From: Pseudomonas sp. MRSN 12121
GTDB taxonomy: Bacteria > Pseudomonadota > Gammaproteobacteria > Pseudomonadales > Pseudomonadaceae
Assembly (NCBI RefSeq): GCF_000931465.1
Contig: NZ_CP010892.1
Coordinates: forward strand, 5,603,388 to 5,667,387
Direction of reading: 5' to 3'
Length of the DNA stretch: 64,000 nt
This document shows positions 41,583 to 51,154 of this stretch, piece by piece. The position numbers were made by a program, and so were the translations under genes. Every line of letters starts with the position of its first letter. The first letter of the stretch is position 1. The notes below the pieces were generated by a model. The model was not told where the DNA came from and made no database searches. It worked only from the letters and a program-made list of their open reading frames with translations.

Positions 41583-43601
41583 TTAAGCCTGTTCCAACGA
41601 GGTTTCTACACGGTTGGCCGGGATCTTCTTCTCGGCGACCAGGCGAGCGTGCTGCTCGGCTTCGATGCGTTCGATCACGTCGACCGGCACCATGTAGCCT
41701 TGATCATCACGCGCCGCGTGGATCACGAAATAGATCACGGTGCCAGCCAGGCTGGCGATCGCCATCCACCAGATGTGCCAGATCATCGCGAAACCGAACA
41801 CGGTCAGCAGAGCACCCATCACCAGGCCGGTGGCGGTGTTGTTCGGCATGTGGATCGGCTCGTAGCGAGCAGGCTTCTGGTACGCGGTACCGTCTTCCTT
41901 GGCTTCGGTGAACGGATCGATGCTGTTGGCCTTCGGCAGCACGGCGAAGTTGTAGAACGGCGGTGGCGACGAAGTCGACCATTCCAGGGTGTGGGCATTC
42001 CATGGGTCGCCGGACACGCACTGGTTCTGCTTGCGATCGCGGATACTGACGTACAGCTGGATCAGCTGGCTGGCGATACCGCAGGCGATCAGCACCGCAC
42101 CGAACATGGCGACGTACAGGTACGGCACCCACTCAGGGTTGGTAGTGGCGTTCAGGCGACGGGTCATGCCCATGAAGCCCAGTGCATAGAGCGGCATGAA
42201 CGCGACGAAGAAGCCCGAGATCCAGAACCAGAACGCCGCCTTGCCCCAGCCTTCGTGCAGCTTGAAGCCGAACGCTTTCGGGAAGTAGAAGGCGAAACCT
42301 GCGATGTAGCCGAATACCGCACCGCCGATGATCACGTTATGGAAGTGCGCGATCACGAACAGGCTGTTGTGCAGCACGAAGTCGGCACCCGGAACGGCCA
42401 GCAGTACGCCGGTCATGCCGCCGATGGCGAAGGTCACCATGAAGCCCAGGGTCCACAACACGTGGCTGGTGAAGCGCAGGCGACCGTGGTAGATGGTGAA
42501 CAGCCAGTTGAACAGCTTCACCCCCGTCGGGATGGAAATCAGCATGGTCGCCAGGCCGAAGAAGGCGTTGACGCTGGCGCCCGAACCCATGGTGAAGAAG
42601 TGGTGCAGCCAGACCATGAAGCCCAGTACCGAGATCGCGCCGGAAGCGTAGATCATCGAGTGGTGGCCGAACAGGCGCTTGCCCGAGAAGGTCGAGATGA
42701 CTTCGGAGAAGATGCCGAACGCCGGCAGGATCAGGATGTACACCTCAGGGTGACCCCAGGCCCAGAACAGGTTCACGTACATCATCGGATTGCCACCAAG
42801 TTCATTGGTGAAAATGTGGAAATCCATGTAACGGTCGAGGGTCAGCAGTGCCAGCGTAGCGGTCAGGATCGGGAACGAAGCGACGATCAGCACGTTGGCC
42901 CAGGTGCAGGTCCAGGTGAAGATCGGCATGTCCATCAGCTTCATGCCAGGGGTACGCATTTTCAGCACGGTGGCCAGGAAGTTGACCCCCGTTAACGTCG
43001 TCCCTAGCCCTGATAGCTGTAGCGCCCAGATGTAGTAGTCCACACCCACGCCCGGACTGTATTGCAGGCCCGACAGCGGCGGATAGGCAACCCAGCCGGT
43101 CTTGGCGAATTCGCCGACGCCCAGGGACAGGTTGATCAGCACGACGCCGGAAACCAGCAGCCAGAAGCTCAGGGAGTTGAGGAACGGATAGGCAACGTCA
43201 CGCGCGCCGATCTGCAGCGGCACTGCAAGGTTCATCAGGCCGGTGAAGAAAGGCATCGCCATGAAGATGATCATGATCACACCGTGGGCGGTGAAGATCT
43301 GGTCATAGTGTTCAGGCGGCAGGTAGCCGGGCGAGCCCTCGGTGGCCATGGCCATCTGGGTACGCATCATGATGGCGTCGGCGAAGCCGCGCAGGAGCAT
43401 GACCATGGCGACGATGATGTACATCACGCCGATTTTCTTGTGGTCGACCGAGGTCAGCCATTCGGTCCACAGGTAGGACCACTTCTTGAAATAGGTGATA
43501 CCCGCGACAAGCGCCAGACCACCGAGGATGATCATGGCAACGGTCACCATGACGATCGGCTCGTGGAACGGTATCGCGTCCAGACTTAATTTACCAAACA
43601 T
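41583..43601 (-). CDS. cyoB: Cytochrome bo3 ubiquinol oxidase subunit I
   Basis: A 672-residue heme-copper oxidase core subunit. Heme and CuB ligands are visible in FTAHGVIMII (low-spin heme His), WAWGHPEVYILILPAFG (CuB His and linked Tyr), GHHSMIYA (CuB His pair) and HFHNVIIGG (late His pair). It reduces oxygen to water and pumps protons. Length and gene order are standard for the bo3 operon. Confidence 0.98.
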   Translation of the reverse strand: MFGKLSLDAIPFHEPIVMVTVAMIILGGLALVAGITYFKKWSYLWTEWLTSVDHKKIGVMYIIVAMVMLLRGFADAIMMRTQMAMATEGSPGYLPPEHYDQIFTAHGVIMIIFMAMPFFTGLMNLAVPLQIGARDVAYPFLNSLSFWLLVSGVVLINLSLGVGEFAKTGWVAYPPLSGLQYSPGVGVDYYIWALQLSGLGTTLTGVNFLATVLKMRTPGMKLMDMPIFTWTCTWANVLIVASFPILTATLALLTLDRYMDFHIFTNELGGNPMMYVNLFWAWGHPEVYILILPAFGIFSEVISTFSGKRLFGHHSMIYASGAISVLGFMVWLHHFFTMGSGASVNAFFGLATMLISIPTGVKLFNWLFTIYHGRLRFTSHVLWTLGFMVTFAIGGMTGVLLAVPGADFVLHNSLFVIAHFHNVIIGGAVFGYIAGFAFYFPKAFGFKLHEGWGKAAFWFWISGFFVAFMPLYALGFMGMTRRLNATTNPEWVPYLYVAMFGAVLIACGIASQLIQLYVSIRDRKQNQCVSGDPWNAHTLEWSTSSPPPFYNFAVLPKANSIDPFTEAKEDGTAYQKPARYEPIHMPNNTATGLVMGALLTVFGFAMIWHIWWMAIASLAGTVIYFVIHAARDDQGYMVPVDVIERIEAEQHARLVAEKKIPANRVETSLEQA

Positions 43602-43604
43602 CGT

Positions 43605-44540
43605 TTACTCCTCTGCCCCAGCAGCTGAATGCGAGCTCATGTCCATCTCTGCAGCGGCCACTTCTTTCTTCTCGTGCTCGACCGGCTTGCCTGGTTTCAT
43701 GCCTTCGTACTTGTCGACGATTTTCTGAAACAGGTTCGGCGTGAACGAGGAGTACAGCGCGACAGGATTGTTTTGGCTTGGCTTGGCCAGAGCGTCGTAT
43801 TCAGCTTGATCAAGCTGTTTAGGTGCGGCCTTGACTTCGGCAACCCAGGCGTTGAAGTCTTCCTGGCTCGTCGAGATCGCTTTGAATTTCATGCCGGTGA
43901 AGCCAGCGCCGCTGTAGTTGGCGGAGATGCCTTCCATTTCAGCTTTCTGGTTGGCGATCAGGTGCAGCTTGGTCTGCATGCCTGCCATCGCGTAGATCTG
44001 GCCGCCCAGGCCCGGGATGAAGAACGAGTTCATCACGGCATCGGAGGTGATCTTGAAATTGACCGGGGTGTGCTCGGGGAACACGATCTTGTTGACGGTG
44101 GCGATGCCCTGGTCGGGGTAGATGAACAGCCACTTCCAGTCCAGCGCGACAACTTCGATGTTGATCGGCGCGGCCTCGGACTCCAGCGGACGGTAAGGGT
44201 CCAGCGCGTGGGTGGACTTGTAGGTCACATAACCCAGGGCAATGATGATGAGGATCGGTACCAGCCACACCGCGACTTCGATCTTGGTGGAGTGCGACCA
44301 CTTCGGCGCATAGGTAGCGCTGGTGTTGGAGGCGCGGTATTTCCAGGCGAACGCGAGGGTCATCACGATCACCGGGACCACGACCAGCAACATCAGCAGG
44401 GTAGCGGTGATGATCAGGTTTCGTTCATCCAGACCGACCTGTCCCTTGGGGTCGAGCAAGGTCCATTTGCAGCCTCCCAGCAACAACATGCTGAGCAGCG
44501 GCAAAAAGCCTAGTAATCGGGGGTACCTGTTTTTACTCAT
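43605..44540 (-). CDS. cyoA: Cytochrome bo3 ubiquinol oxidase subunit II
   Basis: The start at 44540 (MSKNRYPRLLGFLPLLS) follows GAGGT and gives 311 residues. It is a lipoprotein: LLLGGC places the lipidated Cys at residue 24. Two membrane helices follow, then the cupredoxin-like domain (LDWKWLFIYPDQGIA), which lacks the CuA Cys pair as expected for a quinol oxidase. It is the first gene of cyoABCDE. Confidence 0.96.
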   Translation of the reverse strand: MSKNRYPRLLGFLPLLSMLLLGGCKWTLLDPKGQVGLDERNLIITATLLMLLVVVPVIVMTLAFAWKYRASNTSATYAPKWSHSTKIEVAVWLVPILIIIALGYVTYKSTHALDPYRPLESEAAPINIEVVALDWKWLFIYPDQGIATVNKIVFPEHTPVNFKITSDAVMNSFFIPGLGGQIYAMAGMQTKLHLIANQKAEMEGISANYSGAGFTGMKFKAISTSQEDFNAWVAEVKAAPKQLDQAEYDALAKPSQNNPVALYSSFTPNLFQKIVDKYEGMKPGKPVEHEKKEVAAAEMDMSSHSAAGAEE

Positions 44541-45286
44541 CTCACGACCTCTAAAGCAGCTTGCGCAATGCAGTTGGGTTTTGATCGCCAACACTTCACC
44601 GTGCCAAGGGTTGGCATTTTTTCTTCGATTGAATAAGGGCCTGCCCGACGCATTACGCGCTGATCGACAAATCCTGGGCTAGCAGTGAGTTCTTATTCGA
44701 ATTCGTGGTCAAAGGCCTTGTTACAGACCAATTCCATTTGGTGCGGAAATTTGGAAGGTGCCGACACCCGGGGTCGCATGGAGCGTCCAACGCTCCTCGA
44801 CCGCCACCGTAAGCTCAGGGGTGAGCAGCGCCGGAATTTCAGTGCGGGCGATTGTAGATAGGTAGGGTTCTATACACCATGTCTTATCCCGAAATAATTT
44901 TTATCGGCTAGCGCAACAATGAGTGACGGTTATTGCCCAGGCTCGCGATCATATCGATATTCATTCGCATTAAAAAGCCCCAAAAACGCCTTCCCCGCCC
45001 GCTCGAAAAAGCCGCCTTTCGCCCTTGGGAAAAAACCGATGTCACCGCGCTATCCCTTGTAATACGAGGGTTGAGCCGGTTTATTCAGAACCCCGCGCCC
45101 GGCGCCCGAGGCACCTTGCGCAGCGAGACGAACTGACAGGCATTCATCGCCACCAGTGTTACAAAAAACGCTCCATGACCACCGACCCAAATGCCGCTGC
45201 GACAGCCTCCATGTGACAACATGTCGCACTTTTGCCGCGCCCTCCGTTGCCCCATATCAGCCCCCCTTGCGCACCTTGTCCTACAC
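44541..45286. promoter_or_regulatory. 746-bp gap upstream of the cyo operon
   Basis: No convincing gene is present. The part nearest cyoA must contain the operon promoter and a long leader. The region 44870-45020 is AT-rich. A short frame at 44933-45136 has no ribosome-binding site or family feature. I found no clear ANR-type TTGAT-N4-ATCAA box by eye. Confidence 0.5.
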
Positions 45287-45323
45287 AAAAAAACCCCGGC
45301 CACCGAACGTCGGCGACCGGGGT
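45287..45323 (-). terminator. Rho-independent terminator of dsbB
   Basis: CCCCGG (45294-45299) pairs with CCGGGG (45317-45322), extended by flanking A/T. The A-run at 45287-45293 becomes a T-run on the minus strand, right for ending dsbB transcription. Confidence 0.85.
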
Positions 45324-45336
45324 CTTTTCCACCCGA

Positions 45337-45846
45337 TCAGGCGGCTTGGCGACGATTGCGCACAATGCCCAGCGGCACCAATACCAGGGTCAGGACGAAC
45401 GCCACCAGCGCCCATTGCGCCAGGGACAGGCCCAGTACCGGCGGGTACGGCGTGGAGCAGAAACCGTCGACCTGGAACCCCAGCGGGAACACCGTGGCCA
45501 GCGGCAGGCTGTCGACGATCGGCTGCAGCACATCGATGCCGCAACTGACGGCGGGATGCGCCTGGGTGTAGACGTGGTGCCCCGCCACTGCGGCGCCGAA
45601 CAGCGCGCTGAGGACCACCAGGACCTCCAGCACGGTGAGGCTGCGACGGGTGCGCATGGCGGCGCCGATGAAGGCGAAAATGGCGATCAGCAGCAAGGCG
45701 TAGCGCTGCAGGATGCACAACGGGCATGGGGCCTCGCCCAACACCACCTGCATGTACAGCGCACCGCCGATCAACGCCAGGCAGATCACCCCCAGCAACA
45801 CCAGAAAGCGTCGCTCGCGCCCCAGGCGCAGTGTGTCGTCAGTCAT
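45337..45846 (-). CDS. dsbB: Disulfide bond formation protein B
   Basis: The ATG at 45846 is preferred, with AAGGA eight bases before it; an in-frame TTG two codons earlier is also possible. The 169 residues contain the two redox pairs of DsbB: CPLC (Cys41/Cys44) and Cys102 (VSCGID) with Cys130 (GFCSTP), set between four membrane helices. It reoxidises DsbA and hands electrons to quinone. It belongs to the short-loop Pseudomonas DsbB type. Confidence 0.95.
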   Translation of the reverse strand: MTDDTLRLGRERRFLVLLGVICLALIGGALYMQVVLGEAPCPLCILQRYALLLIAIFAFIGAAMRTRRSLTVLEVLVVLSALFGAAVAGHHVYTQAHPAVSCGIDVLQPIVDSLPLATVFPLGFQVDGFCSTPYPPVLGLSLAQWALVAFVLTLVLVPLGIVRNRRQAA

Positions 45847-45871
45847 CCTCAATTCCTTTCCTGTGTGTGGT

Positions 45872-46411
45872 TCAACCCGGCGGCAACGCTTGCAGTTGCT
45901 GCATCAGGCTGAGGTTGTCTTCGATATGCCAGTTGGCGGCGATCCGCCCATCGGCGATCTGATAGATATCGGTTGCCCGGAAGTCTACACGCTGACCATG
46001 ACCTTTGAGTGCATTGAAGGTCCCGCTGAAATGCCCGCGAAAATGCAGGTGCACCACCACCCGGTCCCCGGCCACGATCATCTGCTCGATCTCGGCGCTC
46101 AGGTCCGGCACCGCCGTGCGAAAGAAGCGCGAGGCCAGCAAGGGCCCGGTCGGGCCCTGGACCCGTCCTTCGGGCGGCGTCATGTCGACGAAGTGCTCCG
46201 CCAGCGCCGCCTTGGCCAGGCTCTCGTCGCCGCTGTTCCAGAAACTGCCGTAACGGCGCGCGGCCAGCTCCATCGCTTGTTGCTGGGCCTTGGGCAGGCT
46301 CTGATCGACGATCAGCGTCTGCGCCTGGAGCAAGGCCGGCTCGGCGAAAACCAGGGGGCTGGCGAGCAAGGTAGCGGCCAGGGTGAGACGGGAAATGGCT
46401 GGGAACTGCAT
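45872..46411 (-). CDS. Exported SnoaL-like protein
   Basis: A 179-residue protein with a Sec signal peptide (MQFPAISRLTLAATLLASPLVFA, cleavage near residue 23). The mature part resembles the SnoaL-like polyketide-cyclase/NTF2 fold: ARRYGSFWNSGDESLAKAALAEHFVDMTPP, then GHGQRVDFRATDIYQIADGRIAANWHIEDN. Many such proteins are non-catalytic or of unknown activity. It lies 25 bp upstream of dsbB on the same strand, so they may be co-transcribed. Confidence 0.8.
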   Translation of the reverse strand: MQFPAISRLTLAATLLASPLVFAEPALLQAQTLIVDQSLPKAQQQAMELAARRYGSFWNSGDESLAKAALAEHFVDMTPPEGRVQGPTGPLLASRFFRTAVPDLSAEIEQMIVAGDRVVVHLHFRGHFSGTFNALKGHGQRVDFRATDIYQIADGRIAANWHIEDNLSLMQQLQALPPG

Positions 46412-46563
46412 GGAATGATCCTGATCAGTGCGAATGAACGCCTATCATCAGCATCGGGGAATTAACGATAAACAGGTTAAGAACGGATTAACCTTTAAAG
46501 GATTTTTAGCAATCCTTTGGGACCGCCGCCGCTGGGCGACCGAGCGTCAGCGGCAAGCGGAAA

Positions 46564-46587
46564 GCCAGCCTCCGGACGGAGGCTGGC
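46564..46587 (-). terminator. Probable terminator of hmp
   Basis: Perfect 10-bp arms GCCAGCCTCC / GGAGGCTGGC with a 4-base loop, followed on the minus strand by TTTCC. It lies immediately downstream of the hmp stop. Confidence 0.7.
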
Positions 46588-46594
46588 GCAGGTC

Positions 46595-47776
46595 TCACTC
46601 CAGCGCCGCGGCCGGGCCGAAGAACTCGTAGCGGCTTTGCTGCTCCGGCACCCCGAGGGCCTTGAGGTGGCGCTTGACCGCCGCCATGAAGGCTTTCGGA
46701 CCGAGGAAGTAGGCATCCACGTCGCGCTCTTGCGGCAACCATTGGGCCAGTTGCTCCTGGCTCAGCATGCCGACCTTGTCCGCCGCCGGGCTGACGCCGT
46801 CGTCCTCGGCATAGCAGTAGAAGCGCTTGAGCTGCGGATGACGCTCGGCCAGGCCGTCGACCCAGTCGCGGAATGCATGCACCCGGCCATTGCGCGCGCA
46901 ATGAATGAAGTGCACCGGGCGCTCGGTGGCCAGCGCCGCTTCCAGCATCGGCAGGGTCGGGGTGATGCCGACGCCGCCACTGATCAGCACCAGCGGCTTG
47001 TCGCTGTCCGTCAGGGTGAACTCGCCCGCCGGCGGAAACAGCTGGATACGCGCACCGACCTGCAGCGCATCGTGCAGGTAGTTGGAGGCGCGGCCACCGG
47101 CTTCGCGCTTGACGCTGATGCGGTACTGGCCGGCGTCGGACAGGGCCGACAGCGAGTAGTTGCGACGGATTTCCTCGCCCTCGAGGAACAGCTGCATGCC
47201 GATGTACTGGCCGGGTTCGGCGGCGAGGATCGGGCCCTTGTCCACAGGCTCGAAATAGAACGAGGTGATTTCCGCGCTCTCCTGCTCGCGACGGACCAGG
47301 GTGAAGTCCCGCGCGCCGCGCCAGCCGCCCGGGGCCTGGGCCTTCTGGTCGTAGATCGCGCCTTCGGCGCCGATCAGGATATCCGCCAGCTGGTTATAGG
47401 CCGCGCCCCAGGCGCTCATCACCGCCGGCGTGGCAATCTCGTCGCCCAGCACTTCGGAAATGGCGCGCAGCAGGCAGCTGCCGACGATCGGGTAATGCTC
47501 CGGCAGGATCTGCAGGGCCACGTGCTTGTTGATGATCTTCGCCACCAGGTCGCCCAACTGGTCGAGCTGGTCGATATGCCGGGCGTACATCAATACGCCA
47601 TTGGCCAGGGCCCGCGGCTGATCGCCGCTGGCCTGGTGCGCCTGGTTGAACAGCGGGCGCACTTGCGGATACTCGGAGAGCATCATCCGGTAGAAGTGAG
47701 TGATCAGGGCTTCGCCACCGCTTTCGAGCAGCGGGACGGTGGATTTGATGATGGCACGATCTTCGACGCTAAGCAT
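46595..47776 (-). CDS. hmp: NO-inducible flavohemoglobin
   Basis: A 393-residue flavohemoprotein: globin domain (1 to about 140) with proximal heme His85 (NKHVALQI), then an FAD domain (RRNYSLSA) and an NAD domain (VLISGGVGITPTLPMLEAAL). It oxidises nitric oxide to nitrate with O2 and NAD(P)H. It is divergent from the NorR-type activator, with NorR-like sites between, so NO-induced sigma-54 transcription is expected. P. aeruginosa calls the equivalent gene fhp. Confidence 0.96.
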   Translation of the reverse strand: MLSVEDRAIIKSTVPLLESGGEALITHFYRMMLSEYPQVRPLFNQAHQASGDQPRALANGVLMYARHIDQLDQLGDLVAKIINKHVALQILPEHYPIVGSCLLRAISEVLGDEIATPAVMSAWGAAYNQLADILIGAEGAIYDQKAQAPGGWRGARDFTLVRREQESAEITSFYFEPVDKGPILAAEPGQYIGMQLFLEGEEIRRNYSLSALSDAGQYRISVKREAGGRASNYLHDALQVGARIQLFPPAGEFTLTDSDKPLVLISGGVGITPTLPMLEAALATERPVHFIHCARNGRVHAFRDWVDGLAERHPQLKRFYCYAEDDGVSPAADKVGMLSQEQLAQWLPQERDVDAYFLGPKAFMAAVKRHLKALGVPEQQSRYEFFGPAAALE

Positions 47777-47820
47777 GGGACGACTCCTGGGCTTTCTGGT
47801 TTCTTGCAGGTTGCCCTTTA

Positions 47821-47840
47821 CCAGTCAGTTTTCATGCCAA
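47821..47840 (-). promoter_or_regulatory. Weak sigma-54 promoter candidate for hmp
   Basis: Read on the minus strand, TTGGCATGAAAACTGACT gives GG-N10-GA, close to the -24/-12 consensus TGGCAC-N5-TTGC but with GA instead of GC at -12. It lies 43-98 bp downstream of the three NorR-type sites, a normal enhancer distance. Confidence 0.45.
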
Positions 47841-47879
47841 AAATAAAAACCATAAAAATCAATAAGTTAAAATATAAAT

Positions 47880-47936
47880 GGTCATATCGACCATCCGGCA
47901 TTTATAGTCATTAAGACCATACGGAGTCATTATGAC
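47880..47936. promoter_or_regulatory. Three NorR-type enhancer sites
   Basis: Three GT-N7-AC sites: GTCATATCGAC (47881-47891), GTCATTAAGAC (47907-47917) and GTCATTATGAC (47926-47936). NorR of E. coli binds three GT-(N7)-AC sites in its target promoter. The third overlaps the norR start codon, so binding there could also repress norR. Confidence 0.75.
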
Positions 47937-49482
47937 CGCAAAATCCCTGCTGACCGCCTTGCTGCCCCTGGTCGCCGACCTGTCCCGCGAACTGCCCGAA
48001 GGCGAGCGCTACCGCCGCCTGCTCGAAGCCATGCGCGCCCTGCTGCCCTGCGACGCCGCCGCACTGCTGCGCCTGGACGGCGAATGGCTGGTACCGCTGG
48101 CGGTGGACGGCCTGAGCACCGACACCCTGGGCCGCCGCTTCAAGGTCAGCGAACACCCGCGCTTCGCCGCCCTGCTCAGCCACAGCGGCCCGACCCGCTT
48201 CGCCAGCGACAGCGAGCTGCCGGACCCTTACGACGGCTTGGTGGAGGGTCTGCATGAGCACCTGGAAGTCCACGACTGCATGGGCTGCCCGCTGTTCATC
48301 GACGAACGCCCCTGGGGGCTGCTGACCCTCGATGCCCTCGACCCTCAGCGCTTCGAGCCGATCGAACTGGACGCCCTGCAAGCCTTCGCCAGCCTCGCGG
48401 CCGCCACGGTCAACGCCGCCGAGCGCATCGAGCGCCTGGCGCTACGCGCCGAAGACGAGCACCAGCGCGCCGAGGTCTATCGCCAGGCCAGCGGCCAGCA
48501 TCGCGAGATGATCGGCCAGAGCAAGGCCCACAAGCGCTTGCAGGAAGAGATCGGCCTGGTCGGCGGCAGCGACCTGACCGTGCTGATCACCGGCGAAACC
48601 GGGGTCGGCAAGGAACTGGTGGCCCAGGCCATCCACGCCGCCTCGCCCCGCGCCCATCGGCCGCTGATCAGCCTCAACTGTGCCGCCCTGCCCGACACCC
48701 TGGTGGAAAGCGAACTGTTCGGCCATGTGCGCGGCGCCTTCACCGGCGCCACCAGCGACCGGCGCGGCAAGTTCGAGCTGGCCAATGGCGGCACGCTGTT
48801 TCTCGATGAAGTGGGCGAGTTGTCGCTGACCGTACAGGCCAAGCTGCTGCGCGTACTGCAAAGCGGCCAGCTGCAACGCCTGGGCTCGGACCAGGAGCAT
48901 CAGGTCGACGTGCGCCTGATTGCCGCCACCAACCGCGACCTGGCCGAAGAAGTCCGCGCTGGCCGCTACCGCGCGGACTTCTATCACCGCCTCAGCGTGT
49001 ACCCGCTGCTGGTGCCGGCGCTGCGCGATCGCGGTCGCGACGTGTTGCTGCTCAGCGGTTTTTTCCTCGAGCAGAACCGCTCGCGCATGGGCCTGGGCAG
49101 CCTGCGCCTGACCAGCGATGCCCAGGCGGCGCTGCTGGCGTATGCCTGGCCGGGCAACGTTCGCGAACTGGAGCACCTGATCGGCCGTAGCGCCCTCAAG
49201 GCGCTGGGCAACCACCGCGAGCGGCCGAGGATTCTCAGCCTGAGCGCCGCCGACCTGGACCTGCCGGCCGCCCTGCCTCCCCTCGAGCCCCAGCCGGCAA
49301 CCCCGGCCACCCTGGCCGACAACCCCGCTGGCGATCTGCGCCAGGCCACCGAAAACTTCCAGCGCCAGTTGATCGACGCCTGCCTGGAACGCCACCAGCA
49401 CAACTGGGCCGGCGCCGCCCGCGAACTGGGCCTGGACCGGGCCAACCTGGGGCGCCTGGCCAAGCGCCTGGGACTAAAATAA
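47932..49482 (+). CDS. norR: NorR/FhpR-type NO-responsive sigma-54 activator
   Basis: A 516-residue bacterial enhancer-binding protein: N-terminal GAF domain (about 20-180) that binds NO through a non-heme iron, an AAA+ domain with Walker A GETGVGKE (around 222) and the sigma-54 contact loop GAFTGA (around 268), and a C-terminal Fis-type helix-turn-helix (WAGAARELGLDRANLGRL). It is divergent from hmp and most likely activates it. The orthologue in P. aeruginosa is called FhpR. Confidence 0.93.
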   Translation: MTAKSLLTALLPLVADLSRELPEGERYRRLLEAMRALLPCDAAALLRLDGEWLVPLAVDGLSTDTLGRRFKVSEHPRFAALLSHSGPTRFASDSELPDPYDGLVEGLHEHLEVHDCMGCPLFIDERPWGLLTLDALDPQRFEPIELDALQAFASLAAATVNAAERIERLALRAEDEHQRAEVYRQASGQHREMIGQSKAHKRLQEEIGLVGGSDLTVLITGETGVGKELVAQAIHAASPRAHRPLISLNCAALPDTLVESELFGHVRGAFTGATSDRRGKFELANGGTLFLDEVGELSLTVQAKLLRVLQSGQLQRLGSDQEHQVDVRLIAATNRDLAEEVRAGRYRADFYHRLSVYPLLVPALRDRGRDVLLLSGFFLEQNRSRMGLGSLRLTSDAQAALLAYAWPGNVRELEHLIGRSALKALGNHRERPRILSLSAADLDLPAALPPLEPQPATPATLADNPAGDLRQATENFQRQLIDACLERHQHNWAGAARELGLDRANLGRLAKRLGLK

Positions 49483-49495
49483 ACAGCGCGAACCT

Positions 49496-49575
49496 TGTAG
49501 GAGCGAGCTTGCTCGCGAGGCGCCAGTGAGCTCACAAACGGCCTGCGGCCTATCGCGAGCAAGCTCGCTCCTACA
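49496..49575. repeat. REP pair with perfect 23-bp arms
   Basis: TGTAGGAGCGAGCTTGCTCG plus CGA at 49496-49518, and its exact reverse complement at 49553-49575. It lies between norR and cheV in a 229-bp gap with no other feature seen. Confidence 0.85.
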
Positions 49576-49711
49576 GTTGCCGCCATACTGGATGCATTGA
49601 CCCGGAAACCGACAATGCGCCTAAAGCCAGCCCCCTATGCGTCGATAACCCGTTATCGCTAGCTGTTCGCGACCTCGTTGCGCGAACCACCTTTTTCCAC
49701 AGAAGGTTTTT

Positions 49712-50614
49712 ATGTCCTCCAACAAAGCCCGCGCAGACTCTCTTTCGCTTCTGCTGTTCACCTTGCGCAGCGGCAAGCTGATGGCGATCAACCTGCTCAA
49801 AGTCAGTGAAATCATCCCCTGCCCGCCGCTGACCCGGCTGCCGGAATCGCACCCGCATGTAAAAGGCATCGCCACCTTGCGCGGCAATTCGCTGTCGGTC
49901 ATCGACCTCAGCCGGGCCATCGGCGAACGGCCGCTGGAAGACCCGGACGGCGGCTGCCTGATCGTCACCGACGTCAGCCGCTCCAAGCAGGGCCTGCACG
50001 TGCAGGCGGTGAGCAAGATCGTGCATTGCCTGACCACCGACATCCGTCCGCCGCCCTACGGCTCCGGCGGGGTCAAGGCCTACATCACCGGGGTGACCCA
50101 GGTCGACGGCACGCTGGTGCAGGTGCTGGACATCGAGAAGGTCATCCACGGCATCGCGCCGGCGCAGATCGAAACCGCACCGACCGAACTGAGCATGGAA
50201 GACGCCGAACTGCTGGGCAACGCACGGATCCTGGTGGTGGACGACAGCCAGGTGGCCCTGCAGCAATCGGTGCACACCCTGCGCAACCTCGGCCTGCAGT
50301 GCCACACCGCCCGCAGCGCCAAGGAAGCCATCGACTGCCTGCTGGACCTGCAAGGCACGGCCCAGGAGATCAACCTGATCGTCTCGGATATCGAAATGTC
50401 GGAAATGGACGGTTACGCCCTGACCCGCACCCTGCGCGAGACCCCGGACTTCGCCCACCTGTACGTGCTGCTGCACACCTCGCTGGACAGCGCGATGAAC
50501 GCGGAGAAGGCGCGCCTGGCCGGGGCCAACGCGGTACTGACCAAGTTCTCCTCGCCGGACCTGACCCGCTGCCTGATCGAAGCGGCCCGGCACGTCGCCG
50601 GCCAGGGGGCCTGA
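49712..50614 (+). CDS. cheV: Chemotaxis protein CheV (CheW-receiver fusion)
   Basis: A 300-residue CheV: CheW-like domain (1 to about 150; LLLFTLRSGKLMAINLLKVSEII, VKGIATLRGNSLSVIDL) followed by a response-regulator receiver (about 170-295; RILVVDDSQ, phospho-acceptor Asp226 in LIVSDIEM, conserved Thr/Lys TKF). It couples receptors to CheA and is tuned by phosphorylation. An acetyltransferase follows within 3 bp. Confidence 0.93.
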   Translation: MSSNKARADSLSLLLFTLRSGKLMAINLLKVSEIIPCPPLTRLPESHPHVKGIATLRGNSLSVIDLSRAIGERPLEDPDGGCLIVTDVSRSKQGLHVQAVSKIVHCLTTDIRPPPYGSGGVKAYITGVTQVDGTLVQVLDIEKVIHGIAPAQIETAPTELSMEDAELLGNARILVVDDSQVALQQSVHTLRNLGLQCHTARSAKEAIDCLLDLQGTAQEINLIVSDIEMSEMDGYALTRTLRETPDFAHLYVLLHTSLDSAMNAEKARLAGANAVLTKFSSPDLTRCLIEAARHVAGQGA

Positions 50615-50617
50615 ACC

Positions 50618-51115
50618 GTGGCCAGCGATTACTGCCTGCTGATGCGACGCGACCTGACCGGGGATTTGCCGTCCGGGGCCTGGCCCGAGGCTTTCACCCT
50701 CGAACGCTATCGACCGGAGCTGGCCGAAGCCGTGCATGGCCTGATGCACCTCGGCTACCAGGACGGCGGGGGCCGGGTGCCGGCGCTGGACAGCTGGCGC
50801 CAGCATTTCGAAAGCGACGCCGAATACGACCCGCAACTGTGCCTGGTGGCCCGGGATGCCGAGGGCGTCGTCGGCGTGGTCCAGGCCTGGACCAGCGCCT
50901 ATATCAAGGATCTGGTGGTGCACCCGCGGGCCCGTGGTCAGGGCCTGGGCCGGGCGCTGCTGCTGCAGGCCTTCGAGATCTTTCGCCAGCGCCGCGAGGC
51001 CTTTGTCGACCTGCGGGTGCTGGAAGACAACCAGCGCGCCCGCGGGCTCTACGAAAGCGTGGGCATGCAGGTCATCCGTCGCGAGCAGGTTCCCCAAGCG
51101 ACGCATTCCACCTGA
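50618..51115 (+). CDS. GNAT-family N-acetyltransferase
   Basis: A 165-residue acetyltransferase with a GTG start 3 bp after cheV, so translationally linked to it. The acetyl-CoA site is VVHPRARGQGLGRALLLQAF (around residues 107-125) and the C-terminal motif is RVLEDNQRARGLYESVGM. Substrate unknown; the cheV linkage is positional only. Confidence 0.88.
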   Translation: MASDYCLLMRRDLTGDLPSGAWPEAFTLERYRPELAEAVHGLMHLGYQDGGGRVPALDSWRQHFESDAEYDPQLCLVARDAEGVVGVVQAWTSAYIKDLVVHPRARGQGLGRALLLQAFEIFRQRREAFVDLRVLEDNQRARGLYESVGMQVIRREQVPQATHST

Positions 51116-51154
51116 CCCACCGCGGAGTCAGGTTTGGCGGCAACTGCGTTGCCG

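Noticed and set aside
44933..45136. Short plus-strand frame upstream of cyoA
   Set aside because: No ribosome-binding site, no family resemblance, and it lies in a region better explained as a promoter/leader.
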